Assembly: GCA_003402375.1 (NCBI GenBank)
Contig: QFXJ01000021.1
Location: 1 to 51,435 of the forward strand
DNA: 51,435 nucleotides
Direction of reading: 5' to 3'
Source: Candidatus Nitrotoga sp. CP45
GTDB lineage: Bacteria; Pseudomonadota; Gammaproteobacteria; Burkholderiales; Gallionellaceae
A program made the translations under genes and the position numbers. Below, piece after piece: positions 43,978 to 51,435 of this stretch (position 1 is its first letter; the number at the start of each line of letters is the position of its first letter). Below the pieces are notes generated by a model. The model saw nothing but the letters and a program-made list of their open reading frames with translations, had not been told where the DNA came from and ran no database searches.

Positions 43978-44646
43978 CTATGTTTCCTCAAGCAATTCGA
44001 GTTTGAGTTGCAAGGCCACCATCTTCGCATCCGGCTGCGGCTGCCAAGGCACCACGCCAAGTAGCGGAACCGCCAAGCGTTGCTGCAATGCCACAATATT
44101 GGCTTGTACCGCGAGCATCTCTGCATCCAGCACATTAGCCACCCATCCGGCACATTTTAATCCACATACCTCAATCGCGCTTGCTGTCAGCAGCGCATGG
44201 TTGAGACAACCCAAACGCATGCCCACCACCAAAATAACAGGCAAACCCAATTGCATTGCCAGATCAGCGATGTCTTGATCGTTATTCAGCGGCACTCTAA
44301 ACCCTCCTGCGCCTTCTACTATCACCACATCCGCTTGTGATGATAGCTCGTGATATGACGTCAAGATACGTGCAAAATCGATGCGCACACCTGCATTCTG
44401 CGCTGCAATGTGCGGCGCGATAGCATATAGAAAACTATAGGGATTGATTTGTCCATAGCTCACCAGTACATTACTGGCCGCCTGCAATTGCCTCACATCC
44501 TGATTATGTCCGTCATCATCACAACCCACCGCCACCGGCTTCATACCGACCACGCGCTGTCCTTGCGCAGCAAAGGCATGCAGCAATGCGCAACTGATCA
44601 GCGTCTTGCCGACTCCAGTATCAGTACCTGTTACGAAGTAAGTCAT
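43978..44646 (-). CDS. bioD: Dethiobiotin synthetase BioD
   Basis: ATP-dependent carboxylation and ring closure of 7,8-diaminopelargonate in biotin synthesis. 222 residues. Seen: the P-loop GTDTGVGKT (7-15), GMKPVAVG, the EGAGGFRVPLN motif and a late VPLLGVVPW. No other bio gene is in the window, so it is separated from bioA/bioB/bioF. It is on the same strand as ftsK with a 204-base gap. Confidence 0.95.
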   Translation of the reverse strand: MTYFVTGTDTGVGKTLISCALLHAFAAQGQRVVGMKPVAVGCDDDGHNQDVRQLQAASNVLVSYGQINPYSFLYAIAPHIAAQNAGVRIDFARILTSYHELSSQADVVIVEGAGGFRVPLNNDQDIADLAMQLGLPVILVVGMRLGCLNHALLTASAIEVCGLKCAGWVANVLDAEMLAVQANIVALQQRLAVPLLGVVPWQPQPDAKMVALQLKLELLEET

Positions 44647-44968
44647 CTTATTCCTCGAATACTTGCGGAGTTTCCTGCGCTTAGGCTAGAGCGGTAGTTT
44701 GACGCATAGCAGGGGCTGGCGCTAAATAAATAATCGCCACAGACATAGGTCATATAAGTGATTTCAGCAAGATACATGAGGAATGCAATTAATGAGCTAA
44801 GTCAAAATACTTGACTATCACCCACTATTTACTTAAGGAATGAATGTGGTAACTGCGTTAAACCCGAAACCAAAATGAATATGCACATCGCAACGCGGAT
44901 AGATCGCGACGTGCACATAAGGAAACTTATTTTCAAATAAATGTCCTGGAATACATTTATTTACGAAC
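44647..44968. other. Intergenic region, bioD upstream and CsgG-like gene downstream
   Basis: About 320 bases without a gene. An AT-rich 10-bp stem (44935-44962) lies just after the CsgG-like gene stop. A 60-codon frame overlapping the end of that gene in another phase has no family and looks spurious. Confidence 0.5.
44935..44962 (-). terminator. Hairpin downstream of the CsgG-like gene
   Basis: AAATAAATGT (44935-44944) pairs perfectly with ACATTTATTT (44953-44962) across an eight-base loop, seven bases after the stop codon. The stem is AT-rich and the following minus-strand bases (GAAAATAAG) lack a true T-tract, so this is a weak terminator candidate. Confidence 0.4.
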
Positions 44969-45811
44969 TTACTCTCCGCCTTGAACACCCAGGTGACCAC
45001 CCGTTCCAAGCCCACCTTTAACCTCTTGTGCTTTGTAAGACCGCACGGCTTTCACCAGATTGTTGTAAGAATCGGTGAATGCGGCAACGATCACTTTTCC
45101 TTCTGCAGTGTTGGAATAGCCTCCGCCTGCCCCGCCAAGCGCACTTCCAAATAAGCCACCCATGAATCCAAAGTCCATATTGCGCGAACTACCCTCAGCT
45201 GCAGCTAGCTGAACGCCAGAACGGTTATCCACCAAGGTCAACATGGTACTGGACTCTTTGGCAGACATACTGCCGCCCAATAGAGCACCAACGGACCCAA
45301 AGAGACCACCAAGAGCAGCACCCGCACCTCCGGCATTCGTGTTGCTGAACGTGATGGAAGGGCTCATGGAGTAGTCAGCCGCTACCATTTGTCCTTTTTG
45401 GAACTTAGAGCCCTTGCGCATCTCTCCCGATTCCGCCAATGCACGCTCTCCCATCATATTACCCATCGCACGGCCTCGATCTACCACCACAAAGCAGTTA
45501 GACTGTTGAACAAGCATCTTAAGTACGGGAGTAGTGGATCCTAGTTTCATTTGTCCAGTCAAGATGCCATACCATGGGGCGTTGGTATCCTCTACGACTG
45601 CCAAGGTACCCAGAGATTCAGCACATTTTTCAAGCTTGCTGTTGGTGTTCTGTGATGTTGCGCCACCCGCAGAGCCTGTGGCGGTCGTTTTCGCTTCCTG
45701 AGATCCCATCTTCATGTCGGCACAACCCGCTAGGAAAGCGCAACCCGCCATAAAAACAGAAACAACCGCTACCGTGGTTGTACGGCAGAAACCGTGAGAA
45801 ACATTCTTCAT
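44969..45811 (-). CDS. CsgG/HfaB-like outer-membrane lipoprotein
   Basis: 280 residues. The lipobox is FLAGC (Cys30; an earlier FMAGC at Cys24 is possible). The body carries LGTLAVVEDTNAPWYGILTG, then SNCFVVVDRGRAM and VAADYSMSPSITF, all features of CsgG-type proteins. Two Gly-rich hydrophobic stretches (AGAALGGLFGSVGALLGG and GGLFGSALGGAGGG) may contribute to the pore region. A strong GGGGAGG site precedes the ATG. No curli genes (csgA, csgE, csgF) are nearby, so the substrate is unknown. The gene is followed by a hairpin and preceded by a near-perfect 14-bp inverted repeat. Confidence 0.8.
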   Translation of the reverse strand: MKNVSHGFCRTTTVAVVSVFMAGCAFLAGCADMKMGSQEAKTTATGSAGGATSQNTNSKLEKCAESLGTLAVVEDTNAPWYGILTGQMKLGSTTPVLKMLVQQSNCFVVVDRGRAMGNMMGERALAESGEMRKGSKFQKGQMVAADYSMSPSITFSNTNAGGAGAALGGLFGSVGALLGGSMSAKESSTMLTLVDNRSGVQLAAAEGSSRNMDFGFMGGLFGSALGGAGGGYSNTAEGKVIVAAFTDSYNNLVKAVRSYKAQEVKGGLGTGGHLGVQGGE

Positions 45812-45852
45812 AATTTACCTCCCCTTAATTTTTTAATATTGTCGAACGCGAT

Positions 45853-45885
45853 AGTAAGTGATTTGTTGATTACAAATCATTTACT
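45853..45885. promoter_or_regulatory. 14-bp inverted repeat upstream of the CsgG-like gene
   Basis: AGTAAGTGATTTGT (45853-45866) and ATGATTTGT-type partner ACAAATCATTTACT (45872-45885) pair at 13 of 14 positions (the exception is a G-T) around TGATT. It lies 42 bases upstream of the ATG. Position fits an operator for an unknown regulator, or a structured 5' leader. Confidence 0.45.
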
Positions 45886-46068
45886 CATTACGGATGCAGC
45901 TGATGAAACTTTAAAACCTTAAAATTATACTACAGCTTCAAAGCTGTACGACCGACCCTGAGATGACACTCTGTTCATATTCAGACTCTTCTAGCGGGAT
46001 TACGCATAAGCCTTGCAACCTCCGTATGTCTCTATAAAATCCACGCGCGTCGTAATTTTCGCCACAGG

Positions 46069-46959
46069 TCAAGGTAAGGATGTGACGCTGAGACTCGCCA
46101 TCTGATCAAACCGAGCTTTAAGCTTTTGATCTATCGTCCGCCATTGCGCAATATATTGGCTAGGCAGTTCATACCTCAGAGTGAAAACCGCCCTATTTAT
46201 GGGTTTAGATATCACTGCGTCCGGTACAGGGCGATAAAAGGTTTCAACTACGCAAATTGGAAATGCATTATGAAAAAAACTTTCATCAGCACATCGAATA
46301 CGCACCAGTTCGTCCGTAGGATGATCATGGCTAAAGAATATATTTGCTTTGCCGGATGGGTCGTAATAATGCAACATCCCCGGTAACTCCGGTGAATCTG
46401 GTTGCCGCTGCAATCTTTCAAAAAAATATTTAAAATAATGATCCCACGGCCTCGTATGCGTAATAGAAGCGTGCACGTTTTGCCCCCATGCTAATTTTTC
46501 AAATTGCGCTAAATTTTCTTCCTTCACTGGAGAAATATCCGGCAATATGGCGTCAATTTTAATGAAGTCAACAATCAACCTTTTCTTACTTTCAATCTGT
46601 TTTTGCGGCACATCCACCCAGCCACGTAATTGCTGGCTGTACCCTTTAAAGTTATATACAAGCGGTACATCAAAATTAACGCCATCTATACTTACGCGAA
46701 AATTGATTTTATTAGCCTCTACCAGGTTGACAACCTTCCGTTGCGGGACAATCGATTGTTTTATCTTCCCTCGATAAAAAACAGTCTCCGCCCATATTGG
46801 TAATTGCTGCCATGTCACCGCAGTAATCACAGCAACGGTGAAGATTCCCCATACCCATGGATTTTTGCCACGCATCCTTGCCGCTTTGGCCGCAAAGAAA
46901 CCCAACAAAACGATACCCAATATAAGGGGTAGCAGTCCAATTTTGAACACCATTATCAT
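46069..46959 (-). CDS. Hypothetical membrane protein
   Basis: 296 residues, not recognised. Two hydrophobic helices are at about 4-24 and 36-52, followed by a soluble part, presumably periplasmic, with aromatic-rich segments (RPWDHYFKYFFERLQ, GMLHYYDPSGKANIFF, RCADESFFHNAFPICVVETFY). The paired Cys in the last segment could form a disulfide. The ribosome site is weak (GGCGA). It lies 16 bases downstream of another small membrane-protein gene on the same strand, so the two may form a unit. Confidence 0.7.
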   Translation of the reverse strand: MIMVFKIGLLPLILGIVLLGFFAAKAARMRGKNPWVWGIFTVAVITAVTWQQLPIWAETVFYRGKIKQSIVPQRKVVNLVEANKINFRVSIDGVNFDVPLVYNFKGYSQQLRGWVDVPQKQIESKKRLIVDFIKIDAILPDISPVKEENLAQFEKLAWGQNVHASITHTRPWDHYFKYFFERLQRQPDSPELPGMLHYYDPSGKANIFFSHDHPTDELVRIRCADESFFHNAFPICVVETFYRPVPDAVISKPINRAVFTLRYELPSQYIAQWRTIDQKLKARFDQMASLSVTSLP

Positions 46960-46975
46960 TTCGCCTGGTAAATCC

Positions 46976-47272
46976 TCAGATAACCATTTCCATTTTGCGC
47001 ATCCGCGTTGAGCGCCGAGTTAGCGCGTTCACACCGATGAGAAAAAACGCTAAGCCAAGTGCATAACTTACAGCCAAGCCTATCATTACCACCCCATAAG
47101 AAAATCGGCAGGAGATACCAAGCGTCACTTCCATCGGTCGCGTGAGGTATCCCAACTTGTCGAGAGCCATGCTCAATCCTTCAAAGGAAACTACATATGC
47201 AGCTTGCGCGGTATGACACGTTGCTCTCACTGCATAAATACGGTTTTCATCATGCACATCGAAGTAAAGCAA
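46976..47272 (-). CDS. Small hypothetical membrane protein, start uncertain
   Basis: Up to 98 residues, not recognised. A soluble N-terminal part (about 1-50) precedes one helix (about 58-82: YGVVMIGLAVSYALGLAFFLIGV) and a basic tail. The only upstream starts are TTG at 47270-47272 and GTG five codons later, neither with a clear ribosome site, and a stop lies just upstream in frame. It may be truncated at its 5' end. It lies 16 bases from the following membrane-protein gene. Confidence 0.45.
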   Translation of the reverse strand: MLYFDVHDENRIYAVRATCHTAQAAYVVSFEGLSMALDKLGYLTRPMEVTLGISCRFSYGVVMIGLAVSYALGLAFFLIGVNALTRRSTRMRKMEMVI

Positions 47273-47506
47273 GGCGCAAGAAAAATTTTAACGCGCCCAT
47301 TAAAAAACTGTCTGGAAGTACAAATAGTTAAATAACTTTCCTTATACCGCTGATCGACCTGAAAGCAACATTAATTTATGCAAAAATCTTAACTTACACA
47401 GCATAGTTGACCAGATTTCGGCCAACTAAAATTAAATTTTTTAATCAAAATATTATGCATATTGCTGTGCAATCTGAATGATACCCATAACACTCTTCTG
47501 CAACGT

Positions 47507-47533
47507 AAAAAAGGGGCATATACGCCCCTTTTT
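47507..47533. terminator. Bidirectional rho-independent terminator after typA
   Basis: AAAAAGGGGC (47508-47517) pairs perfectly with GCCCCTTTTT (47524-47533) across ATATAC. Because an A-run and a T-run flank the GC core, it can end transcripts on both strands; the minus-strand use is typA, whose stop lies 26 bases away. Confidence 0.88.
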
Positions 47534-47558
47534 GTTTCGCATTTAGGCAAATATTTAC

Positions 47559-49364
47559 CTAACGGGAAGCACGCTTACGATCTTGTTCAGTAAGATGACG
47601 CTTACGCACACGTATAGACAGCGGGGTGATTTCCACCAACTCGTCGTCATCAATAAACTCAACAGCAGATTCTAGCGTCATCTGAATTGGCGTGGTCAAG
47701 CGCACCGCTTCATCCGTGCCGGAAGAACGTACATTGGTCAATTGTTTACCCTTGATCGGGTTAACCACAAGATCGTTATCGCGACTGTGTATGCCGATAA
47801 CCATGCCTTCATACAATTTATCCCCGGGGCTAACGAACATGCGGCCACGATCTTCCAATTTCCACAAGGCATAGGCCACGGCCTCGCCATTGTCTTGAGA
47901 AATCAACACTCCATTATGACGACCTGGCATATCCGGCTTGACCGGGCCGTAGTCGTCGAAGACGTGCGAGATAAGTCCGGTGCCACGGGTCATGGTCATA
48001 AAATCACCTTGGAAACCAATCAAGCTACGTGCCGGAATACGATACTCCAAACGCACGCGCCCCCTTCCATCTGATTGCATGTCCTGCAAATCACCGCGCC
48101 GACGGCCTAACTCTTCCATTACCGCACCCTGGTTTGCCTCTTCAACGTCCACAGAGAGCATTTCATACGGCTCACATTTTTCACCATTAATTTCACGGAA
48201 CACCACACGTGGTTTAGATACCGCTAATTCAAAGCCTTCCCGACGCATATTTTCCAACAGAATGGTCAAGTGCAATTCACCACGTCCCGACACCAGGAAA
48301 GAATCTGTCTCACCCGTTTCTTCCACGCGCAATGCCACATTGACCAATAATTCTTTAGTCAAACGATCTTTAATCTGACGGCTAGTAACGAACTTGCCTT
48401 CTTGTCCAGCCAGGGGGGAATTGTTCACTTGGAAGGTCATAGTCAAAGTAGGCTCATCCACCTTAGGCATAGGCAAAGCTTCTGGCTGGTTAATATCGGC
48501 CAAGGTAACACCAATACCGATATCTTCGATACCGTTGACCAGAATGATATCGCCAACACCCGCTTCTTCCATCTGTACCCGCTCTATACCACGGAAGCCC
48601 AGCACCTGATTGACCCGCGCTTTCTTCGGTGGTTTATCGCCATTCAGCACCATAACCTCTTGACCAGGCTTAATTCGCCCCCGCGAAACACGCCCAACAC
48701 CAATGCGTCCAACAAAGCTGGAGTAATCCAGCGCAGAAATTTGGAATTGCAGCGGCCCGTCCATATCACCAACTGGCGCCGGCACATGCTTTAGCACGGT
48801 GTCAAACAACGGACGCATATCCTTGCTTGGATTCGCCAAATCCAATGTCGCAAAACCATTCAATGCTGAGGCGTAGACTATCGGAAAATCCATTTGTGCT
48901 TCGGTTGCGCCAAGTTTATCGAACAAATCAAAGGTATGATCTACTACCCACTCTGGCCGCGCACCGGGACGGTCAATCTTGTTAATGACCACTATAGGAC
49001 GCAAACCCAGTGCCAGCGCCTTGCGTGTAACAAAGCGGGTTTGCGGCATCGGGCCTTCCACGGCATCTACCAGCAGCAACACGCCGTCTACCATCGACAG
49101 AACACGTTCCACCTCACCACCAAAGTCGGCGTGCCCTGGTGTGTCCACGATATTGATATGTACACCTTCATATTCCACTGCGCAGTTTTTTGCCAGAATG
49201 GTGATGCCACGTTCTTTCTCAAGATCGTTGCTGTCCATTACACGCTCAGCGATATGCTGGTGCGCGGCGAAAGTGGCTGTCTGGGACAGCAGCTTGTCCA
49301 CCATAGTGGTTTTGCCATGATCAACGTGGGCAATAATGGCGATATTACGGAGTGCGCGCGACAT
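47559..49364 (-). CDS. typA: Ribosome-associated GTPase TypA/BipA
   Basis: Translational GTPase needed for stress and low-temperature growth and 50S assembly. 601 residues. Seen: G1 AHVDHGKTT (12-20), switch region [15 protein letters not shown]3 DTPGHADF, G4 NKID, then EF-G-like domains and the TypA-specific C-terminus. It is divergent from the DEAD-box helicase gene, with a 385-base gap. Both have cold/ribosome-assembly roles in relatives. Confidence 0.97.
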   Translation of the reverse strand: MSRALRNIAIIAHVDHGKTTMVDKLLSQTATFAAHQHIAERVMDSNDLEKERGITILAKNCAVEYEGVHINIVDTPGHADFGGEVERVLSMVDGVLLLVDAVEGPMPQTRFVTRKALALGLRPIVVINKIDRPGARPEWVVDHTFDLFDKLGATEAQMDFPIVYASALNGFATLDLANPSKDMRPLFDTVLKHVPAPVGDMDGPLQFQISALDYSSFVGRIGVGRVSRGRIKPGQEVMVLNGDKPPKKARVNQVLGFRGIERVQMEEAGVGDIILVNGIEDIGIGVTLADINQPEALPMPKVDEPTLTMTFQVNNSPLAGQEGKFVTSRQIKDRLTKELLVNVALRVEETGETDSFLVSGRGELHLTILLENMRREGFELAVSKPRVVFREINGEKCEPYEMLSVDVEEANQGAVMEELGRRRGDLQDMQSDGRGRVRLEYRIPARSLIGFQGDFMTMTRGTGLISHVFDDYGPVKPDMPGRHNGVLISQDNGEAVAYALWKLEDRGRMFVSPGDKLYEGMVIGIHSRDNDLVVNPIKGKQLTNVRSSGTDEAVRLTTPIQMTLESAVEFIDDDELVEITPLSIRVRKRHLTEQDRKRASR

Positions 49365-49550
49365 GTTTACTACCTAAGCTAGATAAAGGGCGCGCATTCT
49401 AGCATAAGGTCACTTCTAAACATTGGAATTCATTCCAAACCCTAATTAAAATGGTAAAAGTTATTACAGTCTACGTTTCGATTACAGCCTATTTTTCAAG
49501 TAGCAAAGCTCGTCCAGATATATTTTCTGGCTATCATTGTTTAACATGTG

Positions 49551-49556
49551 TACAAT
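49551..49556 (+). promoter_or_regulatory. Candidate -10 box for the RNA helicase transcript
   Basis: TACAAT preceded by TGTG, giving a start near 49563 and a leader of about 187 bases. The -35 region (around CTGGCT, about 17-18 bases upstream) is weak, so activation by another factor is possible. Confidence 0.35.
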
Positions 49557-49562
49557 GTGCTC

Positions 49563-49749
49563 TTGCTGCGATATTCGTGCAGCGAAAGCTCATCGTTTTC
49601 TGACCTCTGGCGTCTCTGACGCGTCTTGCTTTTACCGGTTAGCGACGATGTTTTGCGCTGGTAGAGTCTATGATCTCCCTACTAAATTTTAGTGTGTGGC
49701 TTTAGCCACGCATGCGCTTTGATTTAATCATTATAATGAAGGAACAATC
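49563..49749 (+). promoter_or_regulatory. Long structured 5' leader of the DEAD-box helicase mRNA
   Basis: Three helices can be drawn. First: GCTGC/GCAGC (49565-49569 with 49579-49583). Second, nested: CATCGT/ACGATG (49591-49596, 49645-49650) enclosing TGACC/GGTTA (49601-49605, 49637-49641) and GCGTC/GACGC (49610-49614, 49618-49622). Third: GTGTGGC/GCCACGC (49694-49700, 49705-49711) with loop TTTA. The ribosome site AAGGA (49739-49743) lies after the last helix. Long leaders are typical of cold-induced and autoregulated helicase genes; the control role here is inferred. Confidence 0.55.
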
Positions 49750-51165
49750 GTGTCTATTGAAAACACAGCTACACCTATTAAAGTTATTACTTTTGCCTCT
49801 TTGGGATTAAACCCCTTGATCCTTAATGCCGTGGAAGAGTCTGGCTATACCGTGCCCTCGCCCATCCAGGCCGAAGCCATTCCTGAAGTGATGGCGGGTC
49901 ACGATCTGATGGCATCTGCCCAAACTGGTACCGGCAAAACTGCCGCTTTCATACTACCAGCATTACACCGCATCGCCGAACCTGCTGCCGTGCGTAGCAA
50001 GGGGCCACGCGTGCTGGTGCTGACCCCGACGCGCGAGCTGGCACAACAGGTGTCAGACGCCGCCACTAAATACGGCAAGAACATGCGCCTGAAAGTAGTG
50101 AGCATTCTTGGTGGCATGCCCTACCCGCTACAAAACAAATTACTATCCAGCCCAGTAGACATTTTAGTGGCCACTCCGGGGCGTTTAATTGACCACATCG
50201 AGCGCGGCCGTATCGATTTCTCACGCCTCGAAATGTTGGTACTGGACGAAGCCGACCGTATGCTGGATATGGGTTTCATTGATGACGTGGAGCGCATCGC
50301 CGCAGCCACCCCGGCCACGCGCCAGACGCTACTTTTCTCCGCCACACTGGATGGTGTAATTGGTAACCTGGCAAAGCGGCTGCTCACAAATCCAAAGCGC
50401 ATAAGTGTCGCAGCTACACAGGCACGCCACGAAAATATCGAACAACGCCTAATGTATGTGGACGACATGGCACACAAGGGCCGTTTGCTGGATCACTTGC
50501 TGCGTGATACGGACTTGAATCAAGCATTGGTATTCACCGCTACAAAGCGCGACGCTGATGCGTTGGCTGACCAGCTGCTGTCCCAAGGACATTCTGCTGC
50601 CGCGCTACACGGCGACATGAACCAGCGCGAGCGTAACCGCACACTGGTTAGCCTGCGCCGTGGTCAAGTGCGTATTTTGGTAGCGACTGACGTAGCAGCA
50701 CGTGGCATCGACGTTCCAGGTATTTCCCATGTAATCAATTTTGACCTGCCTAAGGCCGCCGAAGACTACGTGCACCGTATCGGCCGCACTGGTCGCGCTG
50801 GATCTTCCGGTATCGCAGTATCGTTCGCATCCAACCGCGATGCCGGAAACCTGCAAAAGATCGAACGCTACACCGGACAGAGCATAACCGCACATATCGT
50901 TGCCGGTCTGGAACCAAAATTCAAACCGCGTTCACAGCCCTCCAGCACACGTGGCAAACCCGGCGGATTCGGACGTCATACCGCCCCTGACAGCCGTCAT
51001 GCTCATCCTGAAGGCGCTCGACGTGAAGGTCAATCCCACAATCGTTTCGGCGCCAATGCACCACGTCGTAATGGCAACACCGGCAACACGAGTCCTGCTG
51101 GCCAGGAACGTCGTCCGGCAAGCAACTTCTCGAATGGACGTGGCTACAACAGTGGCAACCGTTAA
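49750..51165 (+). CDS. DEAD-box RNA helicase, RhlE-like
   Basis: 471 residues. Seen: Q motif PSPIQAEAIP, motif I AQTGTGKT (57-64), Ia PTRELAQQ, motif II DEAD (166-169), motif III SAT, and motifs V-VI ARGIDVPG and HRIGRTGRAG. The C-terminal tail (about 390-471) is rich in Arg, Gly, Asn and Ser, an RNA-binding extension. The start is GTG with AAGGA six bases upstream. Inferred job: ribosome assembly or RNA decay at low temperature. A strong terminator follows. Confidence 0.95.
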   Translation: MSIENTATPIKVITFASLGLNPLILNAVEESGYTVPSPIQAEAIPEVMAGHDLMASAQTGTGKTAAFILPALHRIAEPAAVRSKGPRVLVLTPTRELAQQVSDAATKYGKNMRLKVVSILGGMPYPLQNKLLSSPVDILVATPGRLIDHIERGRIDFSRLEMLVLDEADRMLDMGFIDDVERIAAATPATRQTLLFSATLDGVIGNLAKRLLTNPKRISVAATQARHENIEQRLMYVDDMAHKGRLLDHLLRDTDLNQALVFTATKRDADALADQLLSQGHSAAALHGDMNQRERNRTLVSLRRGQVRILVATDVAARGIDVPGISHVINFDLPKAAEDYVHRIGRTGRAGSSGIAVSFASNRDAGNLQKIERYTGQSITAHIVAGLEPKFKPRSQPSSTRGKPGGFGRHTAPDSRHAHPEGARREGQSHNRFGANAPRRNGNTGNTSPAGQERRPASNFSNGRGYNSGNR

Positions 51166-51191
51166 GCATTAAACGTTTTTTCGCTAAAAAC

Positions 51192-51220
51192 AAAAAGGCA
51201 TGCCTAGGCATGCCTTTTTT
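51192..51220 (+). terminator. Rho-independent terminator of the helicase gene
   Basis: AAAAAGGCATGCC (51192-51204) and GGCATGCCTTTTT (51207-51219) are perfect complements, with a run of six T at 51215-51220. It lies 27 bases after the stop codon. Confidence 0.9.
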
Positions 51221-51283
51221 ATTTCTGCTGGTAATCATACTGTTGGGCCGCCTCTATACACTCAAAGTTCATCCAAATACTAA

Positions 51284-51435
51284 CCTGATTAGTTACGTGC
51301 CTCAGTTGGGTGTAATTTTTTACGTACAGGCTCATGTGGTGAGCCACTGAGGGGCGAATAATAGGCGCATTTACCCAAGGAGATGCGTCATGGCAATGAA
51401 CCGAGTTCAGTTTCAAAAGGGTATGTCGATGTCTG
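51284..51435 (+). mobile_element. Right-edge 5' end of an IS1595-family-like insertion sequence
   Basis: Exact inverted copy of 1-152. The element starts at CCTGATTAGTTACG (51284). Its leader folds: CCTCAGT (51300-51306) pairs with ACTGAGG (51346-51352), enclosing GGCTCA/TGAGCC (51329-51334, 51340-51345). The transposase start follows at 51390. The other element end and target duplication are outside the window. Confidence 0.75.
51390..51435 (+). CDS. IS1595-like transposase, N-terminal 15 codons only (runs off window)
   Basis: ATG at 51390 with AAGGAG (51377-51382) seven bases upstream, reading MAMNRVQFQKGMSMS to the window end. It is identical to the fragment at 1-46. The catalytic region is not in the window. 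Confidence 0.65.
   Translation, partial: MAMNRVQFQKGMSMS

Larger units (their letters stand above)
49365..49749. other. Divergent typA/helicase intergenic region
   Basis: No coding frame. The right half holds the structured leader of the helicase mRNA (49563-49749) and a TACAAT at 49551-49556. The left half (49380-49550) is AT-rich and should contain the typA promoter, but no clear boxes were found. Confidence 0.55.

Noticed and set aside
44833-45015. 60-codon minus-strand frame overlapping the CsgG-like gene end
   Set aside because: The CsgG-like protein already ends at a normal family C-terminus; no sign of a frameshift extension.
49404-49425. AAGGTCACTTCTAAACATT similar to the MITE end
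   Set aside because: Only partial match to the 19-base terminal repeat, and no partner repeat or target duplication nearby.
51219-51416. 65-codon minus-strand frame at the right end, similar to one at 20-205
   Set aside because: Similarity comes from the shared IS end; both are antisense shadows of the IS leader and transposase start.

Overview
This window looks like a chromosomal stretch from a betaproteobacterium, most likely of the Nitrosomonadales (Gallionellaceae-like). The evidence is gene order and protein style: glmM-folP-ftsH with rlmE and a divergent yhbY, greA-carB-carA, dapB-bamE-recN-nadK next to hrcA-hemH, an M48 peptidase, cytochrome c, phhA and rsgA, the cysI-DUF934-cysH-cysD-cysN run, and ftsK-lolA-rarA-serS. 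Base composition is moderate. The genus cannot be fixed from sequence alone. Both window ends carry the same 152 bp in opposite orientation. Each is the 5' end of an IS1595-type insertion sequence with the first 15 codons of its transposase, so the window is probably an assembly contig that stops inside two copies of one repeat.

Layout. 1-1.8 kb: IS end, a gene-poor stretch and a zinc-ribbon/Sel1 membrane protein. 1.8-7.2 kb: cell-wall precursor, folate, membrane-protease and rRNA-modification genes. 7.4-12.2 kb: greA and carbamoyl-phosphate synthase. 12.6-17.1 kb: a DUF4202 gene, then dapB, bamE, recN and nadK. 17.5-19.1 kb: a secreted SUMF1-type protein with two PEGA-like repeats and a hicA remnant. 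19.5-25.2 kb: hrcA, hemH, orn, M48 peptidase, cytochrome c, phhA and rsgA. 25.3-33.5 kb: a CobD/AmpE-like membrane protein and the sulfate-assimilation locus with its likely regulator cysB. 33.7-37 kb: an Mrr-type nuclease, tRNA-Ser(CGA), mltF and a hypothetical gene. 37-44.6 kb: serS, rarA, a beta-carbonic anhydrase next to a 139-bp MITE, lolA, ftsK and bioD. 45-47.3 kb: a CsgG-like lipoprotein and two unknown membrane-protein genes. 47.5-51.2 kb: typA and a DEAD-box RNA helicase with a long structured leader.

Most genes are housekeeping. The sulfate genes form one pathway: CysDN makes APS, CysH reduces APS to sulfite (its cysteine pattern is the 4Fe-4S APS-reductase type), and CysI makes sulfide. 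CysB sits divergently behind a 10-bp palindrome. The accessory material lies between conserved blocks: DUF4202 between carA and dapB, the SUMF1 gene and hicA remnant between nadK and hrcA, the carbonic anhydrase and MITE between rarA and lolA, and Mrr beside the tRNA. The slot between recN and bamE, where fur commonly sits in related bacteria, is empty. No CRISPR array, prophage or complete new defence system is visible. The least explained items are the structured helicase leader, the MITE, a small family of REP-like palindromes, and the CsgG-like/unknown membrane cluster.
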